Shown here: piece by piece, positions 15,298 to 25,600 of the stretch | Layout of the letters: every line of letters starts with the position of its first letter | How positions within the stretch are numbered: position 1 is the stretch's first letter | NCBI RefSeq assembly: GCF_003426775.1 | Contig: NZ_QJUG01000017.1 | Location: 1-59,091, forward strand | DNA length: 59,091 nt | Direction: 5' to 3' | Source: Allorhizocola rhizosphaerae | GTDB taxonomy: Bacteria; Actinomycetota; Actinomycetes; Mycobacteriales; Micromonosporaceae | Position numbers and translations under genes: made by a program | The notes under the pieces: model-generated | What the model saw: the letters and a program-made list of their open reading frames with translations, nothing else | The model's database searches: none | What the model was told of the DNA's origin: nothing

Positions 15298-16983
15298 ATG
15301 CCCGACGACCGAAGCCCGACCCCCCGGCCACGGACACGGCGGTCACTCGCGCTCGTCGCAGTGGCCGTGCTCGCGGCCACGCTGACCCCAGCGACACCGG
15401 CAGCCGCCACGGCCACACCGGCCGGGCTGGTATGGGGCGCCTGCCCGCCACCGGCCGAAGGTTCCGGGCGCGACACCCGCCAGCAGTGCACCACACTGCG
15501 CCTGCCGCTGGACTATCGCCATCCGCACGGCCGCCAGATCGACCTCACGATTTCACGGATCGCCACCGCAGAGCCGAGCCTGCGACGCGGCATCCTGGTG
15601 TCCAACCCGGGCGGACCCGGCGAATCCGGCCTCGACATGCCCAGCTTCCTCGCCGCCGCGTTGCCGGCCGAGGTGCTGACCCGCTACGACCTGATCGGGT
15701 TCGACCCGCGCGGCGTCGGGACGAGCACTCCGATCACGTGCGGCATCACCGAGCCGGCCGCAGCGGCCGACCTCATCCTGCCCTACCCTGCACCGGACGG
15801 CTCGATCGCCCGCAACATCGAGTTCGCTCGCACCACCGCACGCGACTGCGCAGCGCACTCCGGCGCGTTGCTGCCCCACATCACCACCGCCAACACCGCG
15901 CGCGACATGGACCGCATCCGGGCCGCGCTCGGCGAACCGACGCTGTCCTACCTCGGGTACTCCTACGGCACGTACCTTGGCGCGGTCTACATCTCGCTGT
16001 TCCCGGACCGCGGCGACCGCATAGTCCTAGACAGCGCGGTCGACCCGAACCGCATCTGGCACGGTCATATGCGGCAGTTCAGCACGTCCGTGGTCATGCG
16101 CTTCCCCGACTTCACCGGCTGGGTCGCCGCTCGCAATGACGAGTACGGGCTGGGCGCGACACCGGCCGCGGTGACCGAGACATACTTCGCGACCGCGGCG
16201 GCGCTGGACCGAGAACCCGTCGTGACGCCCGACATCGTGGTCACCGGAAACGTCTACCGCGAGTTGACCCGCGTCCTGCTGGGTAACGACCGCAACTTTC
16301 CGCTGCTCGCCGGGTTCTGGCAGGCATTCGCCCAGGAGACGCCACCGGCCGCCCTGTCCGCACTGCGGCGCGCGGCGCCCGCGACCCAGCTCCCCGCCGA
16401 CAACGGCATCGCCGTTCTTTACGCGATCGTCTGCGGTGACGTGGCGTGGCCGCGCGATGTCGACCGGTACGCCAGCGACGTGGCCGTCGACCGCCGACTG
16501 TTCCCGATCACCGCAGGCATGCCGGCCAACGTCTGGCCGTGCGCGTTCTGGCCGTCCCGGCCGCTGGAAGCACCGGTGGCGGTGACCGGCAAGGGGCCGC
16601 GCAACGTGCTCATCCTGCAGAACCTGCGTGATCCGACGACCGGCTGGCTGGGCGCGTTCGGGTTGCGCCGGGCGTTGGACCGGCGGGCCACACTGGTCAC
16701 CCAGAACGCGGGCGGGCACGGCGTGTTCCCCATCCGATCCGGACCGTGCGCCGCGGACATCGCCACCACATTCCTCACCACAGGAACGCTGCCCGACCGC
16801 GACCGCTTCTGCCCCGGTCCATCACCCGACGACGTCGGCGGCGCGTCGCTCGCACGACCGACGTGGATGACCTTCGGGCTCGCAAGCGAACTCGATCCGC
16901 CCTTCCTCGGCCCGATCTCAACCAGTGTCAACGCGTTGTCCGCTCACTCGAGGATCCCTCACCGGACCGCCTTCGACCGGTGA
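15298..16983 (+). CDS. Secreted alpha/beta-hydrolase, TAP-like tripeptidyl aminopeptidase family
   Basis: This 561-residue protein has a twin-arginine/Sec-type signal region (RTRRSLALVAVAVLAATLTP, then ATPAAATATP). The alpha/beta hydrolase core has VSNPGGPGESG (oxyanion region), GFDPRGVGTSTP, the nucleophile elbow G220-Y-S222-Y-G224, and a C-terminal TAP-like domain with LQNLRDPTTGW (acid) and NAGGHGVFP (histidine). The family removes N-terminal tripeptides or hydrolyses esters outside the cell. It stands alone, downstream of the XRE pair. The last ~40 residues after LASELDPPFLG look non-conserved and may have been altered by neighbouring IS insertion or decay. Confidence 0.88.
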   Translation: MPDDRSPTPRPRTRRSLALVAVAVLAATLTPATPAAATATPAGLVWGACPPPAEGSGRDTRQQCTTLRLPLDYRHPHGRQIDLTISRIATAEPSLRRGILVSNPGGPGESGLDMPSFLAAALPAEVLTRYDLIGFDPRGVGTSTPITCGITEPAAAADLILPYPAPDGSIARNIEFARTTARDCAAHSGALLPHITTANTARDMDRIRAALGEPTLSYLGYSYGTYLGAVYISLFPDRGDRIVLDSAVDPNRIWHGHMRQFSTSVVMRFPDFTGWVAARNDEYGLGATPAAVTETYFATAAALDREPVVTPDIVVTGNVYRELTRVLLGNDRNFPLLAGFWQAFAQETPPAALSALRRAAPATQLPADNGIAVLYAIVCGDVAWPRDVDRYASDVAVDRRLFPITAGMPANVWPCAFWPSRPLEAPVAVTGKGPRNVLILQNLRDPTTGWLGAFGLRRALDRRATLVTQNAGGHGVFPIRSGPCAADIATTFLTTGTLPDRDRFCPGPSPDDVGGASLARPTWMTFGLASELDPPFLGPISTSVNALSAHSRIPHRTAFDR

Positions 16984-17005
16984 GCGCCGTCTCGAATGAT
17001 CAGAA

Positions 17006-17044
17006 GCTGCACTTTCTCATTTATCCCGTACGCTGACTTTCTCA
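17006..17044 (+). repeat. Paired repeats resembling an IS21-family element end
   Basis: GCTGCACTTTCTCA (17006-17019) is followed by GCTGACTTTCTCA (17032-17044). IS21-type elements carry multiple short subterminal repeats of this kind. No transposase is nearby, so this is at most a leftover terminus. It sits between the intact peptidase and a truncated gene. Confidence 0.4.
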
Positions 17045-17190
17045 GTAGCCCGGGGCTATGCGTTACGCACCAAGCGTCCAAGCAGCAGCACCGACCGTCA
17101 AAGCGAACGGCTACGCGGCTCGATCGTTGAAGCACATGGGTCCGAGCGGCTTAGCCCCGTCTCGGACCCTCGGCGACACTGGTATCTCGA

Positions 17191-17229
17191 TGACGCGCCA
17201 GCGACGGCGACCGACGCCGGCGCGTCATC
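17191..17229. repeat. 10-bp inverted repeat with 19-nt loop
   Basis: ATGACGCGCC at 17191-17200 is reverse-complementary to GGCGCGTCAT at 17220-17229. It marks the boundary of a truncated gene fragment and might be a terminator, an IS scar or chance. Confidence 0.4.
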
Positions 17230-17475
17230 CATGACCGGCCGTCACTGGACCCGCCGGAAATCCGCACACTCGTGGAGGACCTCGTCGACGCGTGGGAGGC
17301 GGCCGGGATCGGTGCCGGCTACACGTATCCCACCGAGAACCCTTGGGCGCGTATCGACTACATCATGCAGTCCTCCGATGTGGTCGCTCACACCGTCGCG
17401 GTCCTCACCGACGATCTGGCCGGCCTGGAAGACTTCCTACGCCACGAAGACCAACCCCGGTACCCGAACGCTTAA
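17230..17475 (+). pseudogene. C-terminal fragment of an endonuclease/exonuclease/phosphatase-fold protein
   Basis: The frame reads LVEDLVDAWEAAGIGAGYTY followed by PTENPWARIDYIMQSSDVVA, the characteristic end of the EEP superfamily (AW..AG..TYP....ARIDYI, where the Asp belongs to the catalytic centre). The upstream three quarters of the domain is absent and is replaced by IS-like repeats, so this is a truncated remnant. An ATG-less GTG at 17272 could be called as a start but has no function on its own. Confidence 0.6.
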
Positions 17476-18197
17476 TTCTCAGGCTGCTCTGGGGCGAGGC
17501 GGAGCGCGGCGGTGTCTTCCCAGGGGAACATGCGCAGGTCGACGTGTACCAGGCGGGCGTCGGTCGGCGCTTGTGCTGTGCTTCGCCGGTTCGCCAGATA
17601 CGGCTGGATCAGCTCGGCGATCCGCTCGAACAACGAGCCGAGCTCGTCGGCGTTGACGCGGATCGTTTTCGTGCCGATCATGGCGGCGGCCTGCCATTCA
17701 AGCGGCTCATGCGGCAGGCGCTGGATCCACCGGCGCAGCAGGTCATCGGAGCCGTCCGCCATGGCGTGCTGGAGTTGGATCTCGGCCTCCAGCTGTGCCG
17801 GGCCACTCGTCTCGACCTCGTCGATCCGGTACCCGCGGATCAGTGACTGCCAGATGCGTTCCCGGCGGTCGCCACGGCCGGGAGCGGGTCCGACGAAGCC
17901 GTATCGGGCGAGCTGGCGCAGGTGATAACTGGCCGCGCTCGGCGTGACTCCGGCGATGCGCGCGCACTCGGTCGCGGTCGCCGGGCCGTCGGCCTGCAGC
18001 CGGCGCAGCATGGTGAGCCGGCTGGGATGGGCCAGGGTCCGGATCGCATGCGGGTTGGTGATATATGCCCGGTCCTCATCGAGGGGACGGCTCCATGCGG
18101 GACGGCCGGGCTGGTCGGGCTGGCCGGGTTGGTCGGGTTGGCTGTTCAACGGATACCTCAACGTTGGGGACGACAACGGCCAAGCGTAGTTAACCAT
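17472..18197 (-). CDS. ArsR-like winged-helix transcriptional regulator
   Basis: A winged helix spans about residues 50-130 (ITNPHAIRTLAHPSRLTMLR, then ATECARIAGVTPSAASYHLR), typical of ArsR/HTH_20 regulators. A helical C-terminal domain follows (LEAEIQLQHAMADGSDDLLR, FERIAELIQPYLA). The N-terminus has a short repeated DQPGQPDQPG tract. ATG 18197 follows AAGGACGGG. A GTG at 18215 would add six residues. It is divergent from two giant secreted proteases, and an interrupted palindrome lies in the shared promoter region. Regulation of those genes or of itself is plausible but unproven. Confidence 0.8.
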   Translation of the reverse strand: MVNYAWPLSSPTLRYPLNSQPDQPGQPDQPGRPAWSRPLDEDRAYITNPHAIRTLAHPSRLTMLRRLQADGPATATECARIAGVTPSAASYHLRQLARYGFVGPAPGRGDRRERIWQSLIRGYRIDEVETSGPAQLEAEIQLQHAMADGSDDLLRRWIQRLPHEPLEWQAAAMIGTKTIRVNADELGSLFERIAELIQPYLANRRSTAQAPTDARLVHVDLRMFPWEDTAALRLAPEQPEN

Positions 18198-18220
18198 CCC
18201 GTCCTTGTCCTTCACAGTTA

Positions 18221-18237
18221 CTGAATTGTTACTTCAG
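18221..18237. promoter_or_regulatory. Candidate operator in the regulator/protease divergent promoter
   Basis: CTGAA at 18221-18225 and TTCAG at 18233-18237 flank TTGTTAC. A direct TTACT repeat (18218, 18229) overlaps it. It lies between the winged-helix regulator and the first subtilase. Short arms make this tentative. Confidence 0.35.
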
Positions 18238-18307
18238 ATCTCCTTCACATCTGCCTCGCAGTGGGTCTAGCGTCCTGCTCAACCCGACCTACGGAGGCCA
18301 CCCCCCG

Positions 18308-21300
18308 ATGCGACAACTCGCCTTGGCCACCACCCTCGCGTGCCTTGCCACCACGCTTGCCGCCGCGACGCCGCAGGCCGCGGCGGCGACCGAGCAGCCG
18401 CCCACCGTCTCGGCGACCGTCCGGGACGCCATCGCGACGGACGGCCACACCGACTTTTGGATCTTGTTGGATGAGCAGGCCGATCTCACTGCGGCGGCTC
18501 AGGTGGACGGTTGGGCGGATCGTGGCCGTGCCGTCTACGACGCGCTGACCGCCACCGCCGCCCGCACTCAGTCGGCGCTGCGCACCGATCTCACCGCGAA
18601 AGGCGTTGAGTTCCAGCCATTTTGGGCCGTCAACGCCATCTTCGTGCGCGGTGGCACCCGGGCGGTCCTCGACGTTGTCGTCGCGCACACCGAAGCGGCG
18701 GCTGTCGAACCGCACGGCGCCTATCACCTGCCCGAACCGCAGGAGGCGATCCCCGGTGCGCAAGACGCGATCGGTTGGGGAGTAGGCGATATCCGTGCTC
18801 CGGAGGTCTGGGACCGGTACTCGCGCGGCGAAGGTGTGGTGGTGGCGAACATCGACACCGGGGTGGAGGCCAAGCACCCCGCCCTGGCTCAGCAGTACCG
18901 CGGCCACGGCGGCAGCCACGACTACAACTGGTACGACCCGACCCGGCTCTGCCCGGCCGGACTTGGCCCGTGTGATGGGCAGGGGCACGGCACCGCGACG
19001 ATGGGCGTGATGGCCGGTGCCGCCCCGCAGGAGCGGATCGGCGTCGCGCCGGGAGCACAGTGGATCGCCGCCCGGGGGTGCACGGACGTCGCCTGTCCTT
19101 TTGACACACTCGCGCTCGCGGGGCAGTGGATGCTCGCGCCGACCGATCAGAGCGGCGGCAACCCCCGGCCGGACCTGCGGCCACACGTTGTCAACGCGTC
19201 GTGGGGCTGGGGTGCGATGGGCGGGCATCCCTGGTACCGGGAAATGGTCAAAGCGTGGGTTGCCGCCGGTATCGTGCCCGTCTTCGCCGCCGGCAACGAC
19301 GGCATCTGTCGTGGTGTCCAGTCCCCGGCCAGCTATCCCGAGTCGATCGCGGTGGGCGCCTATTACCTTGTGAACGGAACGCACACCATCGCCCCGTTCT
19401 CCGCGCGTGGAACGTCGTTGTTGGACGGTGGGATCAAGCCCGATGTCGCTGCGCCGGGCGCGTTTGTGCGCACAGCGCACCTGGAAGGGCTCTACGGCAC
19501 CTTCCACGGCACATCGTTGGCCGCGCCGCACGCCGCCGGAGCCGTCGCACTGCTGCTCTCGGCGGCGCCCTCGCTGATCGGCGACGTGGCGGGAGTCCGG
19601 CGACTGCTGGAAAGCAACGCGATTGACACGCCGGAGGCGTCCGACCCCAAGTGTGGCGGCACCTTGCAGCGCAACAACAGCTGGGGTGAGGGCCGGCTCG
19701 ACGCCTTGTCCATTGTGGAGTCCGCGCCACGCGGCCCGGTCGGAATCGTCACCGGCACAGTGACAGCGGCCGACGGCACACCGCTGGCCGGGGCGGCGGT
19801 GACGCTCACCGGCGCCGCCACGTGGACTGCGGCGACCACCGCCGACGGGACCTTCACGCTGCCGAGGGTTCCCGTCGGCGGGTACTCCGCGCGCGTGGAG
19901 AAATACGGCTTCCGGGACGCGACCTTCGACCTCACCGTCCAGACCGGACAGACGGTCCGCCTGGACGCGAGCATGGGAGTGGCCAGCCGCTATCGGCTGA
20001 GCGGTGTGGTCACGGAGGGCGGCGCGCCACTGTACCCGGCCTGGGTGTCCATTGCGGACAGCGGTCTGCCCCCGGTTGCCGTCGCGCAAGACGGGACTTT
20101 TCAGATTGAGGGGGTACCGGAGGGAGCCCGCCAACTGGTCACGGAGGGTGGCGATTGCCTGGACTCCAGCGTGACAGGCGTGCGTGTCGACGGAGATGAG
20201 GCAGTCACGATTGCCATGTCCCGCAAGACGGATCGGTTCGGATACACGTGCCGGCTGGTCCCAGCACAGTGGAGCGCCACCACGGCCAAGGTCAGTGAAC
20301 TCTCCTATCACGCGCTGCCGTTCGAGTTCCGGTTCTACGGCCGGTCCCACACGCGCGGGTTCGCCACCCGGCAGGGATCGCTCAGCTTTCCGGGCGAGTT
20401 TAGTGACCTGGTCCGCCGGGCCGGGCCGGTACCGGCGGCAACCGCGCCCAACTCGGCCGTGTATCCGTATTGGGGCGACAACCGGCTCGTGCTGTCGGGC
20501 TCCGGAAGCTACTGGACTGGTGCGAGCGGCGAGGTGGGCAACCGCACTTTCACCATCGAGTGGCGCGACCTCGTCGTGGAGCGCAACACCACCGGCAACC
20601 GGGTGAGCGTGCAGGTCGTGTTGCGCGAAGACGGCGGATTCCTCTTCCAGTACCAGGGCATCGATCCGCAGTCCACAATGGAGCGCGGTGCGGGGCAGAG
20701 CATCGGCATCGAGAACGCCGACGGCACCGATGGGATCGGGTTGTCGTACCGGCAGCCCGTGCTGTCCGACGCGTGGGCGATCGAATTCCGGCACCCGCCG
20801 CTGGCGTACCTGAGCGGAACTGTCACCGACGCCAACGACGGCACCCCCATCCCGGGAGCGCGGGTCACCACGGCGTCGGGCAGCACCGTCACCGGCAACG
20901 ACGGACGTTACGACCTGCAGTTGCGGCCCGGTGACTACAAGGTTTCAATTGCGGCCAACGGGTACCGCGGCGAGACCTTCCCGGCCGCACTCAGCGCCGA
21001 CCGAGCTCGTGTCACCAAGGATGTGGCGCTGGCGACCGGGCGCGCGCAGGCACCCGGCGAGCGGCTGGAAACCCTGCTCATGCCGGGCGAGACGCAGCAA
21101 TTCCCGGTACCGCTGAGCAACACCGGGAGCCTGCCGCTCAACTGGTCCGCGGCGGAGTCGTTGGGCAACACCACGACGGTGCCGGGAGTGGTCCACAGTA
21201 GATGGAAGCGGGACGGTGTCTTCCCCACCGCGGTCGAGGCGGTCGGGGACCGGCTCTGGGTCTACGACGAAAACTCGCGCCGGCTCAGCGAATTCACCAC

Positions 21301-22600
21301 CGATGGCACGCCCACCGGGCGCTCCCACCCGGCGGTGTGGGTCGAAGGCCGTACCTGGTATCACTCCTTCGGCGCGGATCTGGCCTATGACAGCAAGCAC
21401 GGCTGGCTGTGCCACAGCCACACCGGCACCGACGGGCGATCCATCGCCTGCATCGATCCGCAAACCGGTGCGGTGCAACGGGAACTGCGCAATCCAGGGG
21501 CGGTGTGGGCGAACTGGGAGTTCGAAGGGCTCGCCTACGACCCGGACACCGACACGTTCATCGTCGAGATCGGCAGCTGGGAGACGTTCCAGCGGCATGC
21601 CGTGCGGGTCGCGGGCTTCTCGCATCCGATACCGGGTGCGCTGGTCGGGCAGGCATGCCACACCGGTTGGCCGTTCGGTGGCGCCACCCGTGAATCCGGC
21701 TTGGCCTACGTGAGCGCCAGCCAGACGCTGATCATCGCGGGGCGCTCCGGCGGCCAGGGCTACGTGGCCGACGAAATCGAGGTCTGGGACCTGGCCGCCT
21801 GCCGGCTCATCGGCGAGTTCCAGCACCCGAACCCCGGATACCACAACGGCGGTGTCGGCGTGGCCGGTGACGGGACGCTGTGGGCCGTCGATGTCTCGAC
21901 CCAGGAGGTGCTGCGGCTGGCCACCGGCTTGCCGAGCTACGCCGAGGTGCCGTGGTTGAGCCTCGACGCGGCCGCCGGCACGCTGGCCCAGGGCGGGAGC
22001 CGGGAGCTCACCGTGACAGTGGACACCACCGGGCTTTCGCCGGGCGTCCACGACGCCACCGTCCACTTGCGCACCGACGGTGCCCGCACGCCGCGGCTGG
22101 CCGTGCCGGTCCGGGTCGTGGTGCCCGCGTACCGCTTGGCGGTCGATGCCGGTGGCCGGCGTCTGCCGGGCTGGGCGGCCGACCAGAAGTACGATCCGGA
22201 CTCGGGTTGGGGCTGGCAGAACCAGACCCGGCCGGTGGTCAGTTCGCGGCCCATCGACGGCACCGACAACGATGAGCTGTACCAGACGGCGCGCCTGGGC
22301 GACGCGACCTACCAGTTCGACCGGCTGCCCAACGGTGCCTACGAAATCGAACTGCACCTGGCCGAGATCGATCGGGCGCAGCCCGGCCAGCGTCGGTTCG
22401 ACGTCTTCGCCGGGGAAACCGAGCTGCTCTCCAATGTGGACATCGCGGCGTCCGCCGGTACCCACAAAGCAATCATCGTCCGCGCAGAGGCAACCGTTGT
22501 CGATGGCCGGCTTCGGCTTCGCCTGATCGGCGACCCTGGTTCGCTGCCACCCCTGATCGCCGGTATCCGGCTGACCCACCGACCCGATCGGAGCCTGTGA
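18308..22600 (+). CDS. Giant secreted multidomain S8 (subtilisin-like) protease, copy 1
   Basis: This 1430-residue protein has a signal peptide ending ATPQAAAAT. The catalytic triad is Asp183 (VVANIDTGVE), His227 (GQGHGTA) and Ser403 (HGTSLAAPHAAG), with the oxyanion Asn in AAGNDG. After the protease come two carboxypeptidase-regulatory-like beta domains (about 480-640, VTGTVTAADGTPLAGAAV). A beta-sandwich follows (about 680-845, TIEWRDLVVE, GIENADGTDGI), then a third regulatory-like domain (TVTDANDGTPIPGARV), a propeller-like region (WVYDENSRRLSEFTTDG) and a C-terminal malectin-like carbohydrate-binding domain (AVDAGG to RLTHR). GGAGGCC precedes ATG 18308. It overlaps its paralogue by TGATG. 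Confidence 0.9.
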   Translation: MRQLALATTLACLATTLAAATPQAAAATEQPPTVSATVRDAIATDGHTDFWILLDEQADLTAAAQVDGWADRGRAVYDALTATAARTQSALRTDLTAKGVEFQPFWAVNAIFVRGGTRAVLDVVVAHTEAAAVEPHGAYHLPEPQEAIPGAQDAIGWGVGDIRAPEVWDRYSRGEGVVVANIDTGVEAKHPALAQQYRGHGGSHDYNWYDPTRLCPAGLGPCDGQGHGTATMGVMAGAAPQERIGVAPGAQWIAARGCTDVACPFDTLALAGQWMLAPTDQSGGNPRPDLRPHVVNASWGWGAMGGHPWYREMVKAWVAAGIVPVFAAGNDGICRGVQSPASYPESIAVGAYYLVNGTHTIAPFSARGTSLLDGGIKPDVAAPGAFVRTAHLEGLYGTFHGTSLAAPHAAGAVALLLSAAPSLIGDVAGVRRLLESNAIDTPEASDPKCGGTLQRNNSWGEGRLDALSIVESAPRGPVGIVTGTVTAADGTPLAGAAVTLTGAATWTAATTADGTFTLPRVPVGGYSARVEKYGFRDATFDLTVQTGQTVRLDASMGVASRYRLSGVVTEGGAPLYPAWVSIADSGLPPVAVAQDGTFQIEGVPEGARQLVTEGGDCLDSSVTGVRVDGDEAVTIAMSRKTDRFGYTCRLVPAQWSATTAKVSELSYHALPFEFRFYGRSHTRGFATRQGSLSFPGEFSDLVRRAGPVPAATAPNSAVYPYWGDNRLVLSGSGSYWTGASGEVGNRTFTIEWRDLVVERNTTGNRVSVQVVLREDGGFLFQYQGIDPQSTMERGAGQSIGIENADGTDGIGLSYRQPVLSDAWAIEFRHPPLAYLSGTVTDANDGTPIPGARVTTASGSTVTGNDGRYDLQLRPGDYKVSIAANGYRGETFPAALSADRARVTKDVALATGRAQAPGERLETLLMPGETQQFPVPLSNTGSLPLNWSAAESLGNTTTVPGVVHSRWKRDGVFPTAVEAVGDRLWVYDENSRRLSEFTTDGTPTGRSHPAVWVEGRTWYHSFGADLAYDSKHGWLCHSHTGTDGRSIACIDPQTGAVQRELRNPGAVWANWEFEGLAYDPDTDTFIVEIGSWETFQRHAVRVAGFSHPIPGALVGQACHTGWPFGGATRESGLAYVSASQTLIIAGRSGGQGYVADEIEVWDLAACRLIGEFQHPNPGYHNGGVGVAGDGTLWAVDVSTQEVLRLATGLPSYAEVPWLSLDAAAGTLAQGGSRELTVTVDTTGLSPGVHDATVHLRTDGARTPRLAVPVRVVVPAYRLAVDAGGRRLPGWAADQKYDPDSGWGWQNQTRPVVSSRPIDGTDNDELYQTARLGDATYQFDRLPNGAYEIELHLAEIDRAQPGQRRFDVFAGETELLSNVDIAASAGTHKAIIVRAEATVVDGRLRLRLIGDPGSLPPLIAGIRLTHRPDRSL

Positions 22601-25600
22601 TGAAACGCCTCCTGCTCGCCCTGGCACTGATCGTGCCGCTGATACCGCCGGCAGCGGCCGCCCATGCCGAGCCGTCCAAAATAGACAGCGGGATCAGCGC
22701 CGACGCCGCGGACGTCTGGGTGACCTTCCACGGCAAAGCGGACCTATCCAAGGCGGCGGCCATATCGGATTGGGCCGAGCGCGGCCGCGCGGTGGTCCAA
22801 ACGTTGCAAGCCACCGCGGAGCGCTCGCAGCGCGGCGTGCGGCAGAAGCTCGCACAGCAAGGCTTGACGTACCAGAGCTTCTGGGCGACCAATGCCATCC
22901 TCGTCCGCTCAGCCGACGTGAGTACCCGCCGTGCGCTGGCGGCACGGGCCGAAGTGGCACGGATCCGGGCGCCGCAGCGCATCCAGATCGAGATGCCCGA
23001 CACGGCGACCGCGCCGGGCACCCTGGGCCAGCCCGAGTGGGGTGTCGCCGCGGTCAGCGCACCGGAGGTGTGGCAGCAGTATGGCCGCGGCGAAGGGATC
23101 GTGGTCGGCAGCATCGACACCGGGGCGCAGTCCGACCATCCCGCCCTTGCCCAGCAATACCGCGGCCGCAACGCCGACGGCTCGGTGAGCCACGACTACA
23201 ACTGGTTTGACCCGGCGCGGATCTGCTCGGGAAACGGGGCGCTGCCGTGCGACAACTCCGGGCACGGCACCCACACCATCGGCACCATGGTCGGCGACGA
23301 TGGCGCCGGCAATCAGATAGGGGTGGCACCGGCCGCGAAATGGATTGCCGCCAAGGGCTGCGAGTCGAACGGCTGCACCGAGGGATCGCTGATAGCCGCC
23401 GGGCAATGGATGCTGGCACCGACCACAACGGACGGTGCCAATCCGCGGCCGGAGTTGCGCCCGCACGTCATCAACAACTCGTGGGGTTCGCCCAGCACCA
23501 CCGGCTTCTATCGCGACGTGGTGCAGGCGTGGCTCGCAGCCGGCGTCTTCCCGGTGTTCTCGGCCGGCAACAGCGGGCCGGGTTGCTGGACCCACGGTGA
23601 GCCGGGCAGCCTGCCGGAGGCGTACGCGGTTGCCGCATACGACTCGGCGGGGCAGATCGCGTCGTTCTCCAGCCGCGGTCCGTCGACGCAGACCGATGAC
23701 ATCAAGCCCGACATCGCCGCGCCGGGAGTGGCGGTCCGCAGCAGTCTGCCCAACGACTCATATGGGGCAAACAGCGGCACCTCGATGGCCGCGCCGCACG
23801 CGGCCGGTGTGGTGGCGCTGCTGCTCTCGCTCGCTCCGCTCCTGGTCGGCGACGCGGCGGAAATCCGGGCGATACTCGATGCGAGCGCGTCCGATGTGGA
23901 CGACCAGACATGCGGCGGGACGGCTTCCGACAACCACGTCTGGGGCCAGGGCAAGATCGACGCCTTAGCGGCTGCGCTGCGCGCACCCGTGGGACCGCAG
24001 GGCACGCTCACCGGCATCGTCACTGACACCCAGGGCAATCCGCTGCCGGGCGCGACGGTCGCCGTCCAGATTGGAAGCCGCTCGCTCACCGCCGCCGCGG
24101 ATGCCGCCGGGAGATATAATCTTTTGCGGGTACCGGTTGGGGCTCACACCTTCACGGCGCGCGCATTCGGTTATGGCTCGGCAAGCCGGCAAGCCACGAT
24201 TGTTGTTGACGGCACGGCCCGGCTCGACTTCACGCTCGCCACGGTGCCCCGCTTCCCGGTGACGGGAACGGCGCATGACGACCGGGGCCGGGTGCTGGCC
24301 GGAGCCGAGGTCAGGTTGGCCGGCACGCCGCTGGCACCGGCCACAACGGACGCGGACGGCCGGTTCGCCTTCCCGTCGGTACCTGTCGGCGACCACACCG
24401 CCGTGGGCCGCGGTGATGCCTGTCTGGCCACGGGCTCGGCGCCGTTCACGGTGGACGGGCCCGAGAGCGTGGCGCTGACCGTGCCGCGGCGCAGTGACGG
24501 GTTCGGGTACACCTGCACGGTCGGGAATGGACAGTGGATTCCCGGTGTCGTGCGGACCGGTGTGACCGGTCCGGTCTTCGGTGAGCGCGTTGAGCTGCCG
24601 TTCCCGATGCCGTACTACGGCCGGGACTATCACTGGGTCGCCGTGGCGGTGAATGGTTTCGCGTCCTTCGATGGGCTGCTCGGCAGCGTTGATCCGAGCG
24701 ACTGGTTCCGGTTCCCTTATGCGATACCGAATCCGGGGTTCCCGACCGCGGTGATGCAGGTGTTCTGGGACGACCTCACGGTGGACGGCAGTGCCGGCGT
24801 CTACACGGCAACCGTTGGCCAGGCGCCGCACCGCACGTTCGTGATCGAGTGGCGCAATGTGCTCGTCGGCGCTGACGGCGTGGATCGCCGCAGCTCGTTC
24901 GAGATGCTGCTGCACGAGGACGGCCGGATCACGTATCAATACGACAGCATTGACACCAGCCGGGAACGCGGGTCAGGTGCCGGTATCGGCATCGAGAACG
25001 CCGATGGTACGGATGGGCTGCAATTCACCATCCGCCGGGAATCGTTGCGCAGTGGCATGGCGATCACCTTCGATCCGGGCCGGAATGCTCTGGTGAGCGG
25101 CAAAATCACCGACCGCAACGACGGGCAGCCGCTGGCCTCGGCAAGGGTCGAGCTGCGGCGAGGCGAGGCGGTGGTGAGCTCTGCCACCACGGACACCCTC
25201 GGTGGATACCTGCTGCACGCGACCCCTGGCCAGTACACCTTGCGGGTCAGCGCGAGCAACTACACCGCGTTCGAGGCGCCGGTGTCGCTTGTGGACAACG
25301 CTCGGCTGCCCAAGGACGCCGCACTGGAAACCGGGGTGGCGAGCATTACCGCCGCGCCGATCGAGCCGGTTCTGGCCGCGGGTCAGACCCGGCAACAGGC
25401 GGTCCGGATCACCAATACCGGCAGCCGCCCGCTGTCCTGGCAGGCGCTGGAATCCGCCGCCCCGCCCCAGGAGTACCCGGGCCAGGTGCTCGGCAGCTGG
25501 CCGGCGTCCGGAGTCGACCAGCCATACGGCATCGGCCTGACCCCAACCTCGGTCTGGGTCTCGGATGCCGCGGTCAACCGCGTGGTCGAATACGACCGGG

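Noticed and set aside
18245-20794. 849-codon open frame on the minus strand opposite protease 1
   Set aside because: It is antisense to a well-supported protease, has no ribosome-binding site or recognisable domain, and arises from the GC-rich third-codon bias.
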